Assembly (NCBI GenBank): GCA_029776225.1
Contig: JAKOTR010000097.1
Coordinates: 1 to 64,000, forward strand
Origin: Acidobacteriota bacterium
Lineage (GTDB): Bacteria; Acidobacteriota; Terriglobia; Bryobacterales; Bryobacteraceae
Length of the DNA: 64,000 nt
Direction of reading: 5' to 3'
The notes under the pieces are model-generated. The model saw nothing but the letters and a program-made list of their open reading frames with translations, was not told the DNA's origin and did not search any database. Below are positions 34,395-42,581 of the stretch, piece by piece. The position numbers and the translations under genes were made by a program. Numbering within the stretch: position 1 is the first letter of the stretch; each line of letters starts with the position of its first letter.

Positions 34395-35059
34395 AAATAC
34401 CCCAGGGTGAAATTGCGGTCGCGGTCGAGAAAATCGAGGGCGGGCAGGATGAGGGCGGGCGGCGCGAGCAGCAGCACCGCCGGCAGCGCCCACAGGCCAG
34501 AAAAGAATTGCAATCCGTTCAGCAGCCGCCGCGCCAGCAGGCGGAAGTAGCCTCCAGCGGCGAGCACGTGGATGTCCACGAACCCGGCCTCCGCGAGAAG
34601 GTGCCGCACGCCGTACCGGGTGAACCGGAAGTAATCGTGCGGCGCCTGGTGAACTTCCCATTCGTGAGGCACCACGAGCAGCAGTTGGCCGCCGGGCCGC
34701 AGCACGCGGGCGATCTCGGCCACCGCGCAGCGGGGCTCGCGCACGTGCTCCAGCGTAACGATGTTGATGGCCGCATCGAAGCAGCCCTCGGGGAAGGGAA
34801 GCGCCATGAGGTCGGCCACGGCGTCCAGGCCCTTGTAGTTCCAGGAGGCGTCGCCGACGCCGAGATCGACGCCGCAGTAGCGCTGCCGGGCGAACGCCTT
34901 GGCGTACCTGCACTCGCCGGCCCCGGCATCCAGCACGCGGACGCCCGGCGCGAGACCGGCGGCGAAGCTCCTCACCGCGTCCTCGATGCGTGCCTCGAAA
35001 TCCAGTATGTAGCGCCTCAGGAAGCGCGGCAGGCGCCGCTCGATCGCCTGGGTTTTCAT
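34370..35059 (-). CDS. SAM-dependent methyltransferase
   Basis: A 229-residue class I methyltransferase. SAM-binding motif I is VLDAGAGECRYAK, followed by the acidic VDLG, and DAAINIVTLEHVREP and LRPGGQLLLVVPHEW are motifs for post-I/III. YFRFTRYGVRHLLAEAGF is a shared C-terminal feature of polysaccharide-linked methyltransferases. A hydrophobic stretch at about 185-205 may associate it with the membrane. It overlaps the cyclotransferase (25 bp) and the second methyltransferase (4 bp). Confidence 0.88.
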   Translation of the reverse strand: MKTQAIERRLPRFLRRYILDFEARIEDAVRSFAAGLAPGVRVLDAGAGECRYAKAFARQRYCGVDLGVGDASWNYKGLDAVADLMALPFPEGCFDAAINIVTLEHVREPRCAVAEIARVLRPGGQLLLVVPHEWEVHQAPHDYFRFTRYGVRHLLAEAGFVDIHVLAAGGYFRLLARRLLNGLQFFSGLWALPAVLLLAPPALILPALDFLDRDRNFTLGYLCTARKRF

Positions 35060-36048
35060 CCTTCTTTCTTCCGCGCCTCAATCATGATGGTGGAACCCGC
35101 CCGGCAAGCCGCTTCGAGCAGCGTGAACGGCAGCGAAATCGCCACGAGGCCGAAATAAATCAGATCCTTGATCAGCTTGACGGCCGGTTTTTCTACAACG
35201 CGGCGCACCCGGCGCGCCATCGGATCGAGCCCGGGCGCCAGGCTGGTGGCGAACCCGGCGGGGTTGTCCCGCAGTGAGAAGAACTTGCGGCGGAGCACTT
35301 CGAAACCGCAGTAGTCGAGCAGGTTTTCGAGGTCCTGCACGCGAAAGTTCAGCAGGTGACGCGGGACGTCCAGCCCGCTCCAGTTCTCTCCGAGCAGCAG
35401 AAATTGCCAGCACGCCGCGTTCGGTACCTGCACGATGAGCCGTCCTTCAGGCCGGAGCAGCTCGCGCGCGGCCATCAGGTACGCCGCCGGCTCTTCCAGG
35501 TGCTCGAGCACGTGAAACATAGTGACGACGGCGCAGCTCGCGGGAGCCAGTGGAGCATCGACGAGCGTCCCGCAGACCGAGGGAACGCTCTGTGCGCGCC
35601 ATGCGACCCTCAGGGCCGGTACCGACAAATCCATTCCGAGCACGCTGGCGCCGCGCTCGCGCAGCATGCCGAGAAACAGGCCGCCGCCGCAACCGACGTC
35701 CAGCACGAGCCCCTCGCCGGCCTCCCGCAGCGCGCGGGTGACGAAGCCCAGATGGTCGCGCAGCACCGTCCGGCGGTAGAGCTCTTCGAGTCGGCCCGCG
35801 GCCGTGCGGTCCGGTTCGAACCAGTAGGTTTCGGGGTAGTAGCTGCGCAGTTCGGCGGGGGAAGGCTTGGGCTCAAGCCGTAAGAGGCGGCAGGAATCGC
35901 ACTCGACTACGCGGAAGGAGCGGTCCGTGGTGCGGTAGAGGCGGTCGGTGGCCTCGAAGAGGGTGTGCGAACCGGCCGACCCGCAGGCGGGGCAGGCTTC
36001 CTCTACGCCGCCTTCTGGCTGAGGTCCCTGAGCGAGATCCGGTTTTTC
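35056..36048 (-). CDS. Methyltransferase with N-terminal zinc-ribbon, no canonical start
   Basis: The recognisable protein starts with a CPACG ... CDSCRLL zinc-ribbon (CxxC-x30-CxxC), followed by a class I methyltransferase: VLDVGCGGGLFLGML, FHVLEHLEEP and LLRPEGRLIVQVPN. A C-terminal hydrophobic stretch (LIYFGLVAISLPFTLLEA) follows. Between the ribbon and position 36282 this frame has no ATG, GTG or TTG. The stop of the upstream glycosyltransferase (36003) lies only about ten codons before CPACG, and the methyltransferase frame is the -1 frame of the glycosyltransferase. A G-AAAAA-C run lies at 36042-36048. Either a -1 shift makes a fusion, a rare start is used, or an assembly error is present. 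The stated upper bound is the shift site. Confidence 0.65.
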   Translation of the reverse strand, partial: EKPDLAQGPQPEGGVEEACPACGSAGSHTLFEATDRLYRTTDRSFRVVECDSCRLLRLEPKPSPAELRSYYPETYWFEPDRTAAGRLEELYRRTVLRDHLGFVTRALREAGEGLVLDVGCGGGLFLGMLRERGASVLGMDLSVPALRVAWRAQSVPSVCGTLVDAPLAPASCAVVTMFHVLEHLEEPAAYLMAARELLRPEGRLIVQVPNAACWQFLLLGENWSGLDVPRHLLNFRVQDLENLLDYCGFEVLRRKFFSLRDNPAGFATSLAPGLDPMARRVRRVVEKPAVKLIKDLIYFGLVAISLPFTLLEAACRAGSTIMIEARKKEG

Positions 36049-37049
36049 AGAATCAGCGCCCGCAGTTCGCGCGGGCTCAGCTTGCGGAACCGCCGCACCG
36101 ACGTCCTTTTCCGCAGCATTCGCGGCAGCATCATCAGCGCCGCCAGATCGCCTTTCAAGATCGCCGCCGCGGCTTTCAACTTGCCCCGAATTCCCGGATA
36201 GTGGGAGATTTCTCCCTTGCCGCGCACGGCCGCCCACGCTCCGGCGCCGAGCCGCGCGGCGTAATACACGCCGTTTAGCCACAGCAGACTCCAGGGAAAC
36301 AGCTTGGCCGCGAGCAGGACGCGGTTGCGCTCGATGAGTTCGAGCCGCCGCGCCGAGCCCAGCCCAAGAGTGGCTCCGCGGTGATGCCGCACCACGGCGC
36401 CCGGCACATACAGGCAGCGCCAGCCGGCAATCCGGCCGCGCAGCCCCAATTCGGCATCATCCCCATACGCAAAAAAGTCCTCGTCGAAACCGCCGATCTC
36501 GTCCAACATCGCTCTTTTGTACATCGCAGCGCAACCGTCCGGCCAGAGAGTCTCTTCCAGACGGTTGTACTGGCCGATGTCGAGCTCGCCGGAGCCCCGG
36601 CCGCGGTTCTGCCCGTCGGGGTAGATCACGTGGCCGGCCTTGTCGATCCGTCTCGGGTCTTCCCAGACCAGAATCTTCGACGCCGCCATGCCGATGTCGG
36701 GCCCGTAATCGAAGGCGCTCCGCAGCGCCGCCAGCCATCCCGGATCGGCCTCTGCGTCGTTGTTCAGCAGGGCGATGTAACGGCCGCGCGCCGCCGCGAT
36801 TCCCTGGTTGTTGGCCGCGCAGAAACCCCGGTTGACGCTGTTGACGATCACGCGCAACCCGAGCTTCGGGCACGAGGCGAATTCCCGCTCCGCCATTTCG
36901 ACCGAGCCGTCCGTGGAGCCGTTGTCCACCAGCACGGTCTCAAAATTCACGCCCTCCTGCGCCGCGAGCGACTGGAGGCAGGCGCGCAGCAATTCGCGCC
37001 GGTTCCAGTTCACCACGATGACCGAAATCTCCGGGGCAACAGGCGGCAT
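36003..37049 (-). CDS. Family 2 glycosyltransferase (rhamnosyltransferase-like)
   Basis: With the ATG at 37049 the protein has 348 residues and starts MPPVAPEISVIVVNWNRREL. GT-A features: VLVDNGSTDGS, NRGFCAANNQGI, and LLNNDAEADPGWL with the DxD-like metal site; later WPDGCAAMYKRAMLDEIGGFDEDFFAYGDDAELGLR is the acceptor/catalytic stretch with EDAD-type acids. A basic hydrophobic C-terminal region follows. It likely adds a deoxyhexose to a lipid-linked glycan. It heads the run GT-methyltransferase-methyltransferase-cyclase on the minus strand. Its last codons show the overlap described for the methyltransferase. Confidence 0.88.
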   Translation of the reverse strand: MPPVAPEISVIVVNWNRRELLRACLQSLAAQEGVNFETVLVDNGSTDGSVEMAEREFASCPKLGLRVIVNSVNRGFCAANNQGIAAARGRYIALLNNDAEADPGWLAALRSAFDYGPDIGMAASKILVWEDPRRIDKAGHVIYPDGQNRGRGSGELDIGQYNRLEETLWPDGCAAMYKRAMLDEIGGFDEDFFAYGDDAELGLRGRIAGWRCLYVPGAVVRHHRGATLGLGSARRLELIERNRVLLAAKLFPWSLLWLNGVYYAARLGAGAWAAVRGKGEISHYPGIRGKLKAAAAILKGDLAALMMLPRMLRKRTSVRRFRKLSPRELRALILKNRISLRDLSQKAA

Positions 37050-37139
37050 AAGAAACCGGCGAAAATAACCCACGCCGGACAGCAAAACACGAAACTGATT
37101 CTGGTATTATACCCGTGGGGATCCATCCAGAATTTACTT

Positions 37140-38000
37140 ATGAACTCCATCGGGGATAAACTCCGTGAGGAACGCCTGCGACTGGGCCTCACTATCGAGC
37201 AGATCTCCGAAGCCACGAAAATCAACCCCGGCCTGCTCGAAGCCATTGAGGCGAACGAGTGGGACCGCTTGCCCGGAGCGTTTTTCACCCGCAGCTTCAT
37301 CCGCCAGTTCGCGGATGCCTTGGGAATCGACCCCGCCGAATTGGAGCCCGAACTCGACCGCATCGCCGGCGCCGGTGATGAGTTGACGCGCGAAACTGAG
37401 TTCGAGCGTGAGGCGATCAGCGTGCCCCCCGTGGACAGGGGCCTCGGGCGCTCGCCTTCCCCGCGTTCGCTCGGCGCGCTGGCAACCTTCGTGGTGATTC
37501 TTGCGGTCTGCTCCGGACTGTACATCCTCTGGCAAAGGAATACGCAGGCGCCTTCTGAAACCGGCGCCGCACCGGAGGTCGAGCAGGTTCACGCGGAGCC
37601 CGGTCCGGCGGTTACGCCCGCGGTGGAGCAGTCCCAAGCCCCGGCGCCGCCAGCGGAACCCCCGAAGGAGGCGCCGCCCCCGGCCGAGCCGCAGTCGTCC
37701 CCAGTTAAGGTTGAGATCCGGGCGACCGCTCCTTCCTGGGTCCGGCTGGCCGCTGACGGCAAAGAGGTCTTCAGCGGTACGCTCCAGGCGGATGAGACAC
37801 GGGCGGTCGAAGCGCAGCAGTTAGTTGAGCTTCGCACCGGGAACGCGGCGGGGCTGGAAGTGATTTGGAACGGGAAGTCTGCTGGGTCGCTTGGAGGTGA
37901 GGGCCAGGTGCGCAACGCGGAATTCACACCCTCCGGGTTTCGGGTTTTTGGCTCTCCTCCCCCTCCAAAGCCCGGCGCTGCGCCCGTCGAAGTTCCCTGA
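37140..38000 (+). CDS. RodZ-like HTH membrane protein
   Basis: A 286-residue protein starting MNSIGDKLREERLRLGLTIEQ. Residues 1-75 are a Cro/C1-type helix-turn-helix (HTH_25). A transmembrane helix lies at about 110-130 (LGALATFVVILAVCSGLYIL). A Pro/Ala-rich linker follows, then a DUF4115 domain (about 190-265, VKVEIRATAPSWVRLAADG). This is the RodZ layout, in which the HTH binds MreB rather than DNA to control cell shape. No mre genes are adjacent. It converges on pgsA and the two genes overlap by 77 bp. Confidence 0.87.
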   Translation: MNSIGDKLREERLRLGLTIEQISEATKINPGLLEAIEANEWDRLPGAFFTRSFIRQFADALGIDPAELEPELDRIAGAGDELTRETEFEREAISVPPVDRGLGRSPSPRSLGALATFVVILAVCSGLYILWQRNTQAPSETGAAPEVEQVHAEPGPAVTPAVEQSQAPAPPAEPPKEAPPPAEPQSSPVKVEIRATAPSWVRLAADGKEVFSGTLQADETRAVEAQQLVELRTGNAAGLEVIWNGKSAGSLGGEGQVRNAEFTPSGFRVFGSPPPPKPGAAPVEVP

Positions 38001-38616
38001 GCTGGCGCTTCTTCTCGCGCTCGAGCAGCAGCAGTTCCAGGCGGCCGCGGCGTTTGATCTCGTCGTCCACCTTGCGCCAGAATTTCCGGAAATACCCCAC
38101 CGCCGAGGCCACCGAAGAGACCACCACGATCCACATCCACAGCACGGCCCACGGAACCAGCCGCGGGTAATCCATGCCCAGCATGACAAGCGAGACCGCG
38201 ATGACCTGGGCCACCATCTTGGTCTTGCCGAGATCGCTGGCGCGGATTGTGTAGCCCGCCGAGGCGGCGATGCTGCGCAGCCCCGTGACGGCGAACTCGC
38301 GGCCGACGATCATCACGACCATCCAGGCAGGAACGGCGTGGACCTGGACCAGGGCGATGAGCGCGGACGAGATCAGCAGTTTGTCGGCGATCGGATCGAG
38401 CAGCGTGCCTACCGTCGTCACCTGCTTCCAGCGCCTCGCCAGGTATCCGTCCAGCAAATCGGTGAAGGAGGCGGCCAGAAAAATCGCCAGGGCGAGCAGG
38501 TTATTGGTGATTACCAGCCCGCCGGCGGTAAGCGATATATTCTCCTGAACCAGCACCGCCACCAGCAACGGCACGAAAAAAATCCGAAGTAGCGTGAGCA
38601 GGTTCGGAAAATTCAT
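37924..38616 (-). CDS. pgsA: CDP-diacylglycerol-glycerol-3-phosphate 3-phosphatidyltransferase
   Basis: A 230-residue integral membrane enzyme that forms phosphatidylglycerol phosphate. The CDP-alcohol transferase motif D-G-x2-A-R-x8-G-x3-D-x3-D is intact in DGYLARRWKQVTTVGTLLD followed by PIAD. Four to six helices are seen. The last 45 residues (KRRGRLELLLLEREKKRQL...) are a charged extension that overlaps the rodZ 3' end and is not needed for the fold. Start ATG at 38616. Confidence 0.92.
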   Translation of the reverse strand: MNFPNLLTLLRIFFVPLLVAVLVQENISLTAGGLVITNNLLALAIFLAASFTDLLDGYLARRWKQVTTVGTLLDPIADKLLISSALIALVQVHAVPAWMVVMIVGREFAVTGLRSIAASAGYTIRASDLGKTKMVAQVIAVSLVMLGMDYPRLVPWAVLWMWIVVVSSVASAVGYFRKFWRKVDDEIKRRGRLELLLLEREKKRQLRELRRAQRRALEGEESQKPETRRV

Positions 38617-38771
38617 CTACACCCTCACTATACATTGTCGAGCTTGCAACGGGGCTGGTGCTTTTCAAGTTCTGTCCCGCAACCGCTGAGCCTGCCGGGG
38701 GAGGAGTTGGTCTGAATTTCCGAAAAACGCTCGCCGGCGGCAGTATCCGGCCGTATGATTGAGTAAGGACG

Positions 38772-39485
38772 ATGCTAGGGAAATCGCTGCGGCTGAGGCG
38801 TATTTTCGCCAAAGGGCGCGCGTTAATCGCCGATTGCGGCACGCTCGCCGAAGATCCGGTCGCCAGAGTCCGGCTTCTTGCGCGCTCCGGCGCCGACGCT
38901 GTCGTGCTTACTCCCGGTCTGCTGGACCTCGTGGCGGATGAGCTGGAGGCGCTCTCCGTCATCCTCCGTATCGACGGCGGCTTGCAGCGGGCCCAGCAAC
39001 TGGTCAGCGTGCAGGCCGCGCTCGAAATGGGCGCCGAGGCCGTTTTGGTGGTTTTCGAGCCCGGCCCGGCCGATGTTCTCGAGCGTTTCGGCCGCATCAC
39101 CGAGGACGCCCGGCGCCTCGGTATGCCGGTAATTGCGTCGATTTCCGGAGAAAACTGGCACGAAACCGCGCGTTTGGCCGCCGACTTCGGCGCTGATGTC
39201 GTCCAGGCGCGCTTTGCGCCGGACCTCCTTGCGGACCGGCACTTCCTGCGCCGCACCGGGCGGCAGTTTCTGGTGACCGTGGGGCAGCATCGGCTCCCCA
39301 AGCCGCAGCTCCTGGAGACGCTGTACGATCTGGTGCAGGAAACGGCTCAAGGCGTGGTCCTCGCCGACAGCGCACTGGTCGAACACTCGATGCTGGCCGC
39401 CATTCACGGCCTGGTCCACCAGGGTATTTCGGCGGAGGAAGCCATCCGGATCGCCTCCTCCCCGGTGAGGCCCATTCCGGCCTGA
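38772..39485 (+). CDS. DhnA/FbaB-fold aldolase-like protein lacking the Schiff-base lysine
   Basis: A 237-residue TIM-barrel protein. KSLRLRRIFAKGRALIADCG, ARSGADAVVLTPGLLD, LRIDGG and ALEMGAEAVLVVFEPG resemble class I aldolases of the DhnA/FbaB/ADH-synthase group. At the position of the catalytic lysine (GADIVKT in the family) it reads FGADVVQARF, and the MDHG Asp region reads ADCGT. It is therefore probably not a working aldolase; a ligand-binding or regulatory role is possible. The ATG at 38772 is chosen because the family N-terminus fits. It is followed after about 50 bp by an unrelated secreted protein. Confidence 0.6.
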   Translation: MLGKSLRLRRIFAKGRALIADCGTLAEDPVARVRLLARSGADAVVLTPGLLDLVADELEALSVILRIDGGLQRAQQLVSVQAALEMGAEAVLVVFEPGPADVLERFGRITEDARRLGMPVIASISGENWHETARLAADFGADVVQARFAPDLLADRHFLRRTGRQFLVTVGQHRLPKPQLLETLYDLVQETAQGVVLADSALVEHSMLAAIHGLVHQGISAEEAIRIASSPVRPIPA

Positions 39486-39537
39486 ACGGGAGCTAGAAGG
39501 GGAAACCCGCCGGGCGGCGGTAGAATCTAAGTGTCAG

Positions 39538-40308
39538 ATGGTGCGAACGATCCTGGCGTTAGTCCTCTCCGCGGCGGCTCTGTTGGCCGCCAATTTCAAG
39601 CTTTACCTCAAGGACGGCGACTACCACATCGTTCGGGAATACAAGGTGGAAGGCGACCGCGTACGCTACTACAGCGTCGAGCGCAGCGACTGGGAGGAAA
39701 TCCCGCTGACGCTGGTGGACCTCAAGCGCACCGAAGCCGAGCGTCAGGGCCGGGAGCAGGCCATCCGCAAGGCGGCCGAAGAACTCGCCGCGGAGGAGAA
39801 ATTTGAGCGCGAGCAGGCCGAGGAACGCGCCCGCGTGCCGCAAAACCCCGGCGTTTACCTTTTGGATGGCAAGGAATTGAAAGCCCTCAAGCAGGCGGAA
39901 TCCAAAGCAGTTACTTCAACAGGGCGGAGCATTTTGAAAGTGCTCGCCCCGATCCCGGTAGTTACCGGTAAGGTCACCGTGGAGCTTGACGGCGAGCGTT
40001 CGGACACCGTGATCTCCAGCAACCGGCCGGAGTTTTACTTCCGCCTCTCTGAGGACGAGCAGTTCGGCATCGTCCGCCTGTCGAAGAAAAAAGGCGCGCG
40101 AGTAGTGCAGAAATGGACCGTCATCCCGGTGACCAACGAGATCGTCGAAGAGCAGGAGGACGTGGAGATCTTTCGCACGCAGGTGGACAACCAGCTGTAT
40201 AAGATCTGGCCGACGGCTCCGCTCGAGCCCGGCGAATACGCAGTCGTCGAGTTCACGCCGGGCAAGCGCAACATCCAGATCTGGGATTTCTCCTGCCGGC
40301 CTAATTAG
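39538..40308 (+). CDS. Exported protein of unknown function
   Basis: A 256-residue protein with a signal peptide (MVRTILALVLSAAALLAANF). The first domain, KLYLKDGDYHIVREYKVEGDRVRYYSVER, looks like small beta domains common at the start of acidobacterial secreted proteins. A charged helix (residues 60-100, rich in Glu/Arg/Ala) follows, and then a beta-rich domain (about 130-256) ending in EYAVVEFTPGKRNIQIWDF. No catalytic motif is seen. It is monocistronic; a convergent STAS gene lies 15 bp downstream. Confidence 0.7.
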   Translation: MVRTILALVLSAAALLAANFKLYLKDGDYHIVREYKVEGDRVRYYSVERSDWEEIPLTLVDLKRTEAERQGREQAIRKAAEELAAEEKFEREQAEERARVPQNPGVYLLDGKELKALKQAESKAVTSTGRSILKVLAPIPVVTGKVTVELDGERSDTVISSNRPEFYFRLSEDEQFGIVRLSKKKGARVVQKWTVIPVTNEIVEEQEDVEIFRTQVDNQLYKIWPTAPLEPGEYAVVEFTPGKRNIQIWDFSCRPN

Positions 40309-40322
40309 CCGCGCTCCCCCGT

Positions 40323-40586
40323 TTACCGCTTCAGCGATTTCACCACGTGAGACGTGTACACGCCGGACGCGAGCAGGCGGATTCCTTTGGCGGCAAGACG
40401 GGAAAGGAATTCCCGTCCGGCCTGGTCGATGGCGGAGACGTTTCGCAGGTATACGCAGAGTGGCTTTCCGCTGGAGAGAGCTTTTGAGCAGTACTCCTCC
40501 GCCAGGCGAACGTAATCGCCGAGAAGTTGACCGTCTATGTTTACGATCGTTCGGGATCGGCCGGTCTTCTGGCTGATCCTGAAAAT
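40323..40586 (-). CDS. Small STAS-domain protein with probable AUU start
   Basis: An 87-residue frame that opens after an in-frame TGA with no ATG, GTG or TTG before the conserved part. Read from ATT at 40586 it gives IFRISQKTGRSRTIVNIDGQ, then LLGDYVRLAEEYCSKAL, LCVYLRNVSAIDQAGREFL and SRLAAKGIRLLASGVY, the strand-helix pattern of small STAS proteins common in acidobacteria, including the DxxG-type loop (IDQAG). Nine bases upstream is AAGGAGGTGATCC, a 13-base perfect complement of the 16S rRNA 3' end. Minor start AUU is known for infC in E. coli. A role in partner switching is inferred. Confidence 0.7.
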   Translation of the reverse strand: MFRISQKTGRSRTIVNIDGQLLGDYVRLAEEYCSKALSSGKPLCVYLRNVSAIDQAGREFLSRLAAKGIRLLASGVYTSHVVKSLKR

Positions 40587-40589
40587 GCC

Positions 40590-40602
40590 GGATCACCTCC
40601 TT
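40590..40602 (-). promoter_or_regulatory. Extended Shine-Dalgarno sequence
   Basis: Minus strand AAGGAGGTGATCC, 3 bp from the ATT codon at 40586 and with its GGAGG core 9 bp away. It matches the complete conserved anti-SD tail (GGATCACCTCCTT) of 16S rRNA. A pairing this long is rare and may compensate for the weak start codon. The divergent region 40603-41137 contains only poorly coding open frames; I see nothing else there. Confidence 0.65.
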
Positions 40603-41137
40603 CGCAAGCCCACATAGCATTCCGCGTACCCAACCCGCCGTGGCGCATCTACGGCCCGAAACTGCCGGTAAACGGATGCGGAACTCCCCTTTTTGTCGGC
40701 ATCTGACGATCCAAGTGCCGACAGATCGGCGCTAACGCCCGTGAAATCCTCAAGTGGGAGGGCAGGCGGAGCGCCGCCACTCTCCCCGGCTACACCGGGG
40801 GGCGGAAAGGCTTGGGGGGCCGGGTATCTCCACGTGCGTTCGGCGCTTGCCGAGCGGGCTCTGGGGCGGGTGAGCGGCCGGCCGGCTGCGGAGTATGTCC
40901 GCCTTGCCCGCTTTTGGAACGCGAACTGCCCTATCGCAGCCCGGCATGCGAACTCAAGAGCAAGCGTCAACCATCTCCAACCGGCCTGGGTTTGCGCAGC
41001 CCTCGTCCGAAGGCGAGCAGCTTTCCCTGCCGGAACCCGTGTTCCCGTTGCATCCGGAAAAATGCGGCGATGTTCCGCCCAATCCACGTTCGTTGCCTAA
41101 GAACGGAAGCCCGTACCGGACGCATGTCACGCCCTTT

Positions 41138-42202
41138 ATGGTGCGACGCGCGCTCCGGGGGTGGCTATATCCTTATTTGAGGTCGCGGGTGCTGCCCGGG
41201 GATTTCCACCCGATCATCGCTTACCTGTTTACCGAGTGGAAGTGCAACCTGGACTGCCATTACTGCTGGGCTTTCGACAACCGCGTAAAGGGGATGACAG
41301 AGGAGACCGCCCGGCGGTCCATCGACTGGTTACACGACATCGGCTGCCGCGTCCTGGCGCTGATGGGCGGAGAGGTTCTGCTGCGCCCGCAGTTCGTTCA
41401 CAAGGTGGTTTACTATGCGGCCAGGAAGGGTTTCTGGGTCTACGTGCCGACGAACGGGCGTCTGATGCGGAAGGACGTCATCGACCGGCTGGCCGACGCC
41501 GGCGTGGCCACGTTCAACCTGGCGGTAGATTCGGTGGAAGCCCGTCCCGAGCTGCCCAAGGCTCTCAACCCCATCCGGGAAGAGTTCGAATACCTGGTGA
41601 GGAAGCAGTATGTCTACGATTACAGCGTCTTCTTTAACATCAACATCACGCGGATCAACCTGGAAGACGTGAAAGCCCTCACCGAGATCGCACACGAGGT
41701 CGGCATCGCCACCGACTACCACATCAACGAGGCGCCGATGCTCGACCAACCGCACTTCAAGCACCTGGAGGACAACAGTACCTTCATCACACAGGAGGAC
41801 TGGCCCCGGGTGGATGCGGTGATCGACTGGCTGATCGAGAAAAACCGGTCGGGATACAAGATGGTAAATTCGGTCGCCCGGCTGCAACAAATGAAACAGT
41901 TTATGCGCGGCCAGTTACAGGAGTGGAATTGCCGCGCGGGCCAGAATTCGTTGATTATCCGGACCGACGGCACGCTGGCGCCGTGCTTTCCTCTGTATTC
42001 GGCCACGCATGACTGGGGCGTGGCAGGCAAGCCGAAATTCGACCCTGCTCAGCTTGCGGAAATGAAGCGGCAGTGCCAGCCGCGCTGCTACTCCACGCTG
42101 AACCACAACCTCGCGTACTGCTACGATGCGGGGCGCGCGCTCAAGTGGGTCATGAAACAGGCGCTGCGCGGCTTCCGGGGCACAACCGGCAGCTTCGATT
42201 AG
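41138..42202 (+). CDS. Radical SAM protein with C-terminal SPASM-like cysteines
   Basis: With the ATG at 41138 the protein has 354 residues; the open frame extends to 40895 but that part is poorly conserved in character and has no ribosome site. The radical SAM loop CNLDCHYCW is at residues 36-44 (Cx3Cx2C). LMGGEVLLRP replaces the usual GGEP, keeping the strand. C-terminal cysteines are in EWNCRAGQN, LAPCFPLY and CQPRCYSTLNHNLAYC, possible auxiliary cluster ligands. The product is unknown; the sequence is not Tes-like. A STAS gene is divergent. Confidence 0.75.
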   Translation: MVRRALRGWLYPYLRSRVLPGDFHPIIAYLFTEWKCNLDCHYCWAFDNRVKGMTEETARRSIDWLHDIGCRVLALMGGEVLLRPQFVHKVVYYAARKGFWVYVPTNGRLMRKDVIDRLADAGVATFNLAVDSVEARPELPKALNPIREEFEYLVRKQYVYDYSVFFNINITRINLEDVKALTEIAHEVGIATDYHINEAPMLDQPHFKHLEDNSTFITQEDWPRVDAVIDWLIEKNRSGYKMVNSVARLQQMKQFMRGQLQEWNCRAGQNSLIIRTDGTLAPCFPLYSATHDWGVAGKPKFDPAQLAEMKRQCQPRCYSTLNHNLAYCYDAGRALKWVMKQALRGFRGTTGSFD

Positions 42203-42378
42203 AGAGTCAAGCCATCACGCTGCCGGCCGCCTGATTTCCGGCGATTGTACTGCGATAACTGCGATAGCAGTGACGCGGGACAACTCAAGTCCTTCGCCGG
42301 GCCGGGCGGCCGGCTTGTTTTCCTTATTGCCAATCTCATGGGCCGTTTATTACGGCCGTTTCATCCCCAAAAAAACTA

Positions 42379-42407
42379 TTGACGCCTATTCCGGATTGTG
42401 TTTAACT
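42379..42407 (+). promoter_or_regulatory. Sigma70-type promoter for the receptor locus
   Basis: TTGACG (42379-42384), a 17-bp spacer, and TTAACT (42402-42407). A perfect inverted repeat GGCCGT-ttatt-ACGGCC lies just upstream at 42341-42357 and may be an operator. The 5' leader to the receptor start is about 255 nt, containing a small Arg-rich open frame. Confidence 0.5.
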
Positions 42408-42581
42408 GCTATATCAGAACTCGGAAGCACGGTTGCCCGGATCCTCGGACGCAAGCGCCTGAGGTTGCGGGCCGAGCGGCGCCGAGAATAGTTGTGGAGC
42501 GCCTCGCGAAGACCACGCAGCGTCCCCGAGGGTGGAGTACACTCAAGGGACGGAATGCGTGCGGAGGGCGAGGTAACTGAT

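Noticed and set aside
36381-37139. Long N-terminal extension of the RodZ-like protein
   Set aside because: It is antisense to the glycosyltransferase gene and lacks conserved features; the HTH starts at the ATG at 37140.
40590-40602. Possible 16S rRNA 3' end remnant on the plus strand
   Set aside because: Only the 13 bases GGATCACCTCCTT match; the flanks have no resemblance to 16S helix 45, and a STAS gene fits the other strand.
39916-40620. Minus-strand 234-codon open frame
   Set aside because: Mostly antisense to the exported protein gene; its first part covers the STAS gene in the wrong frame.
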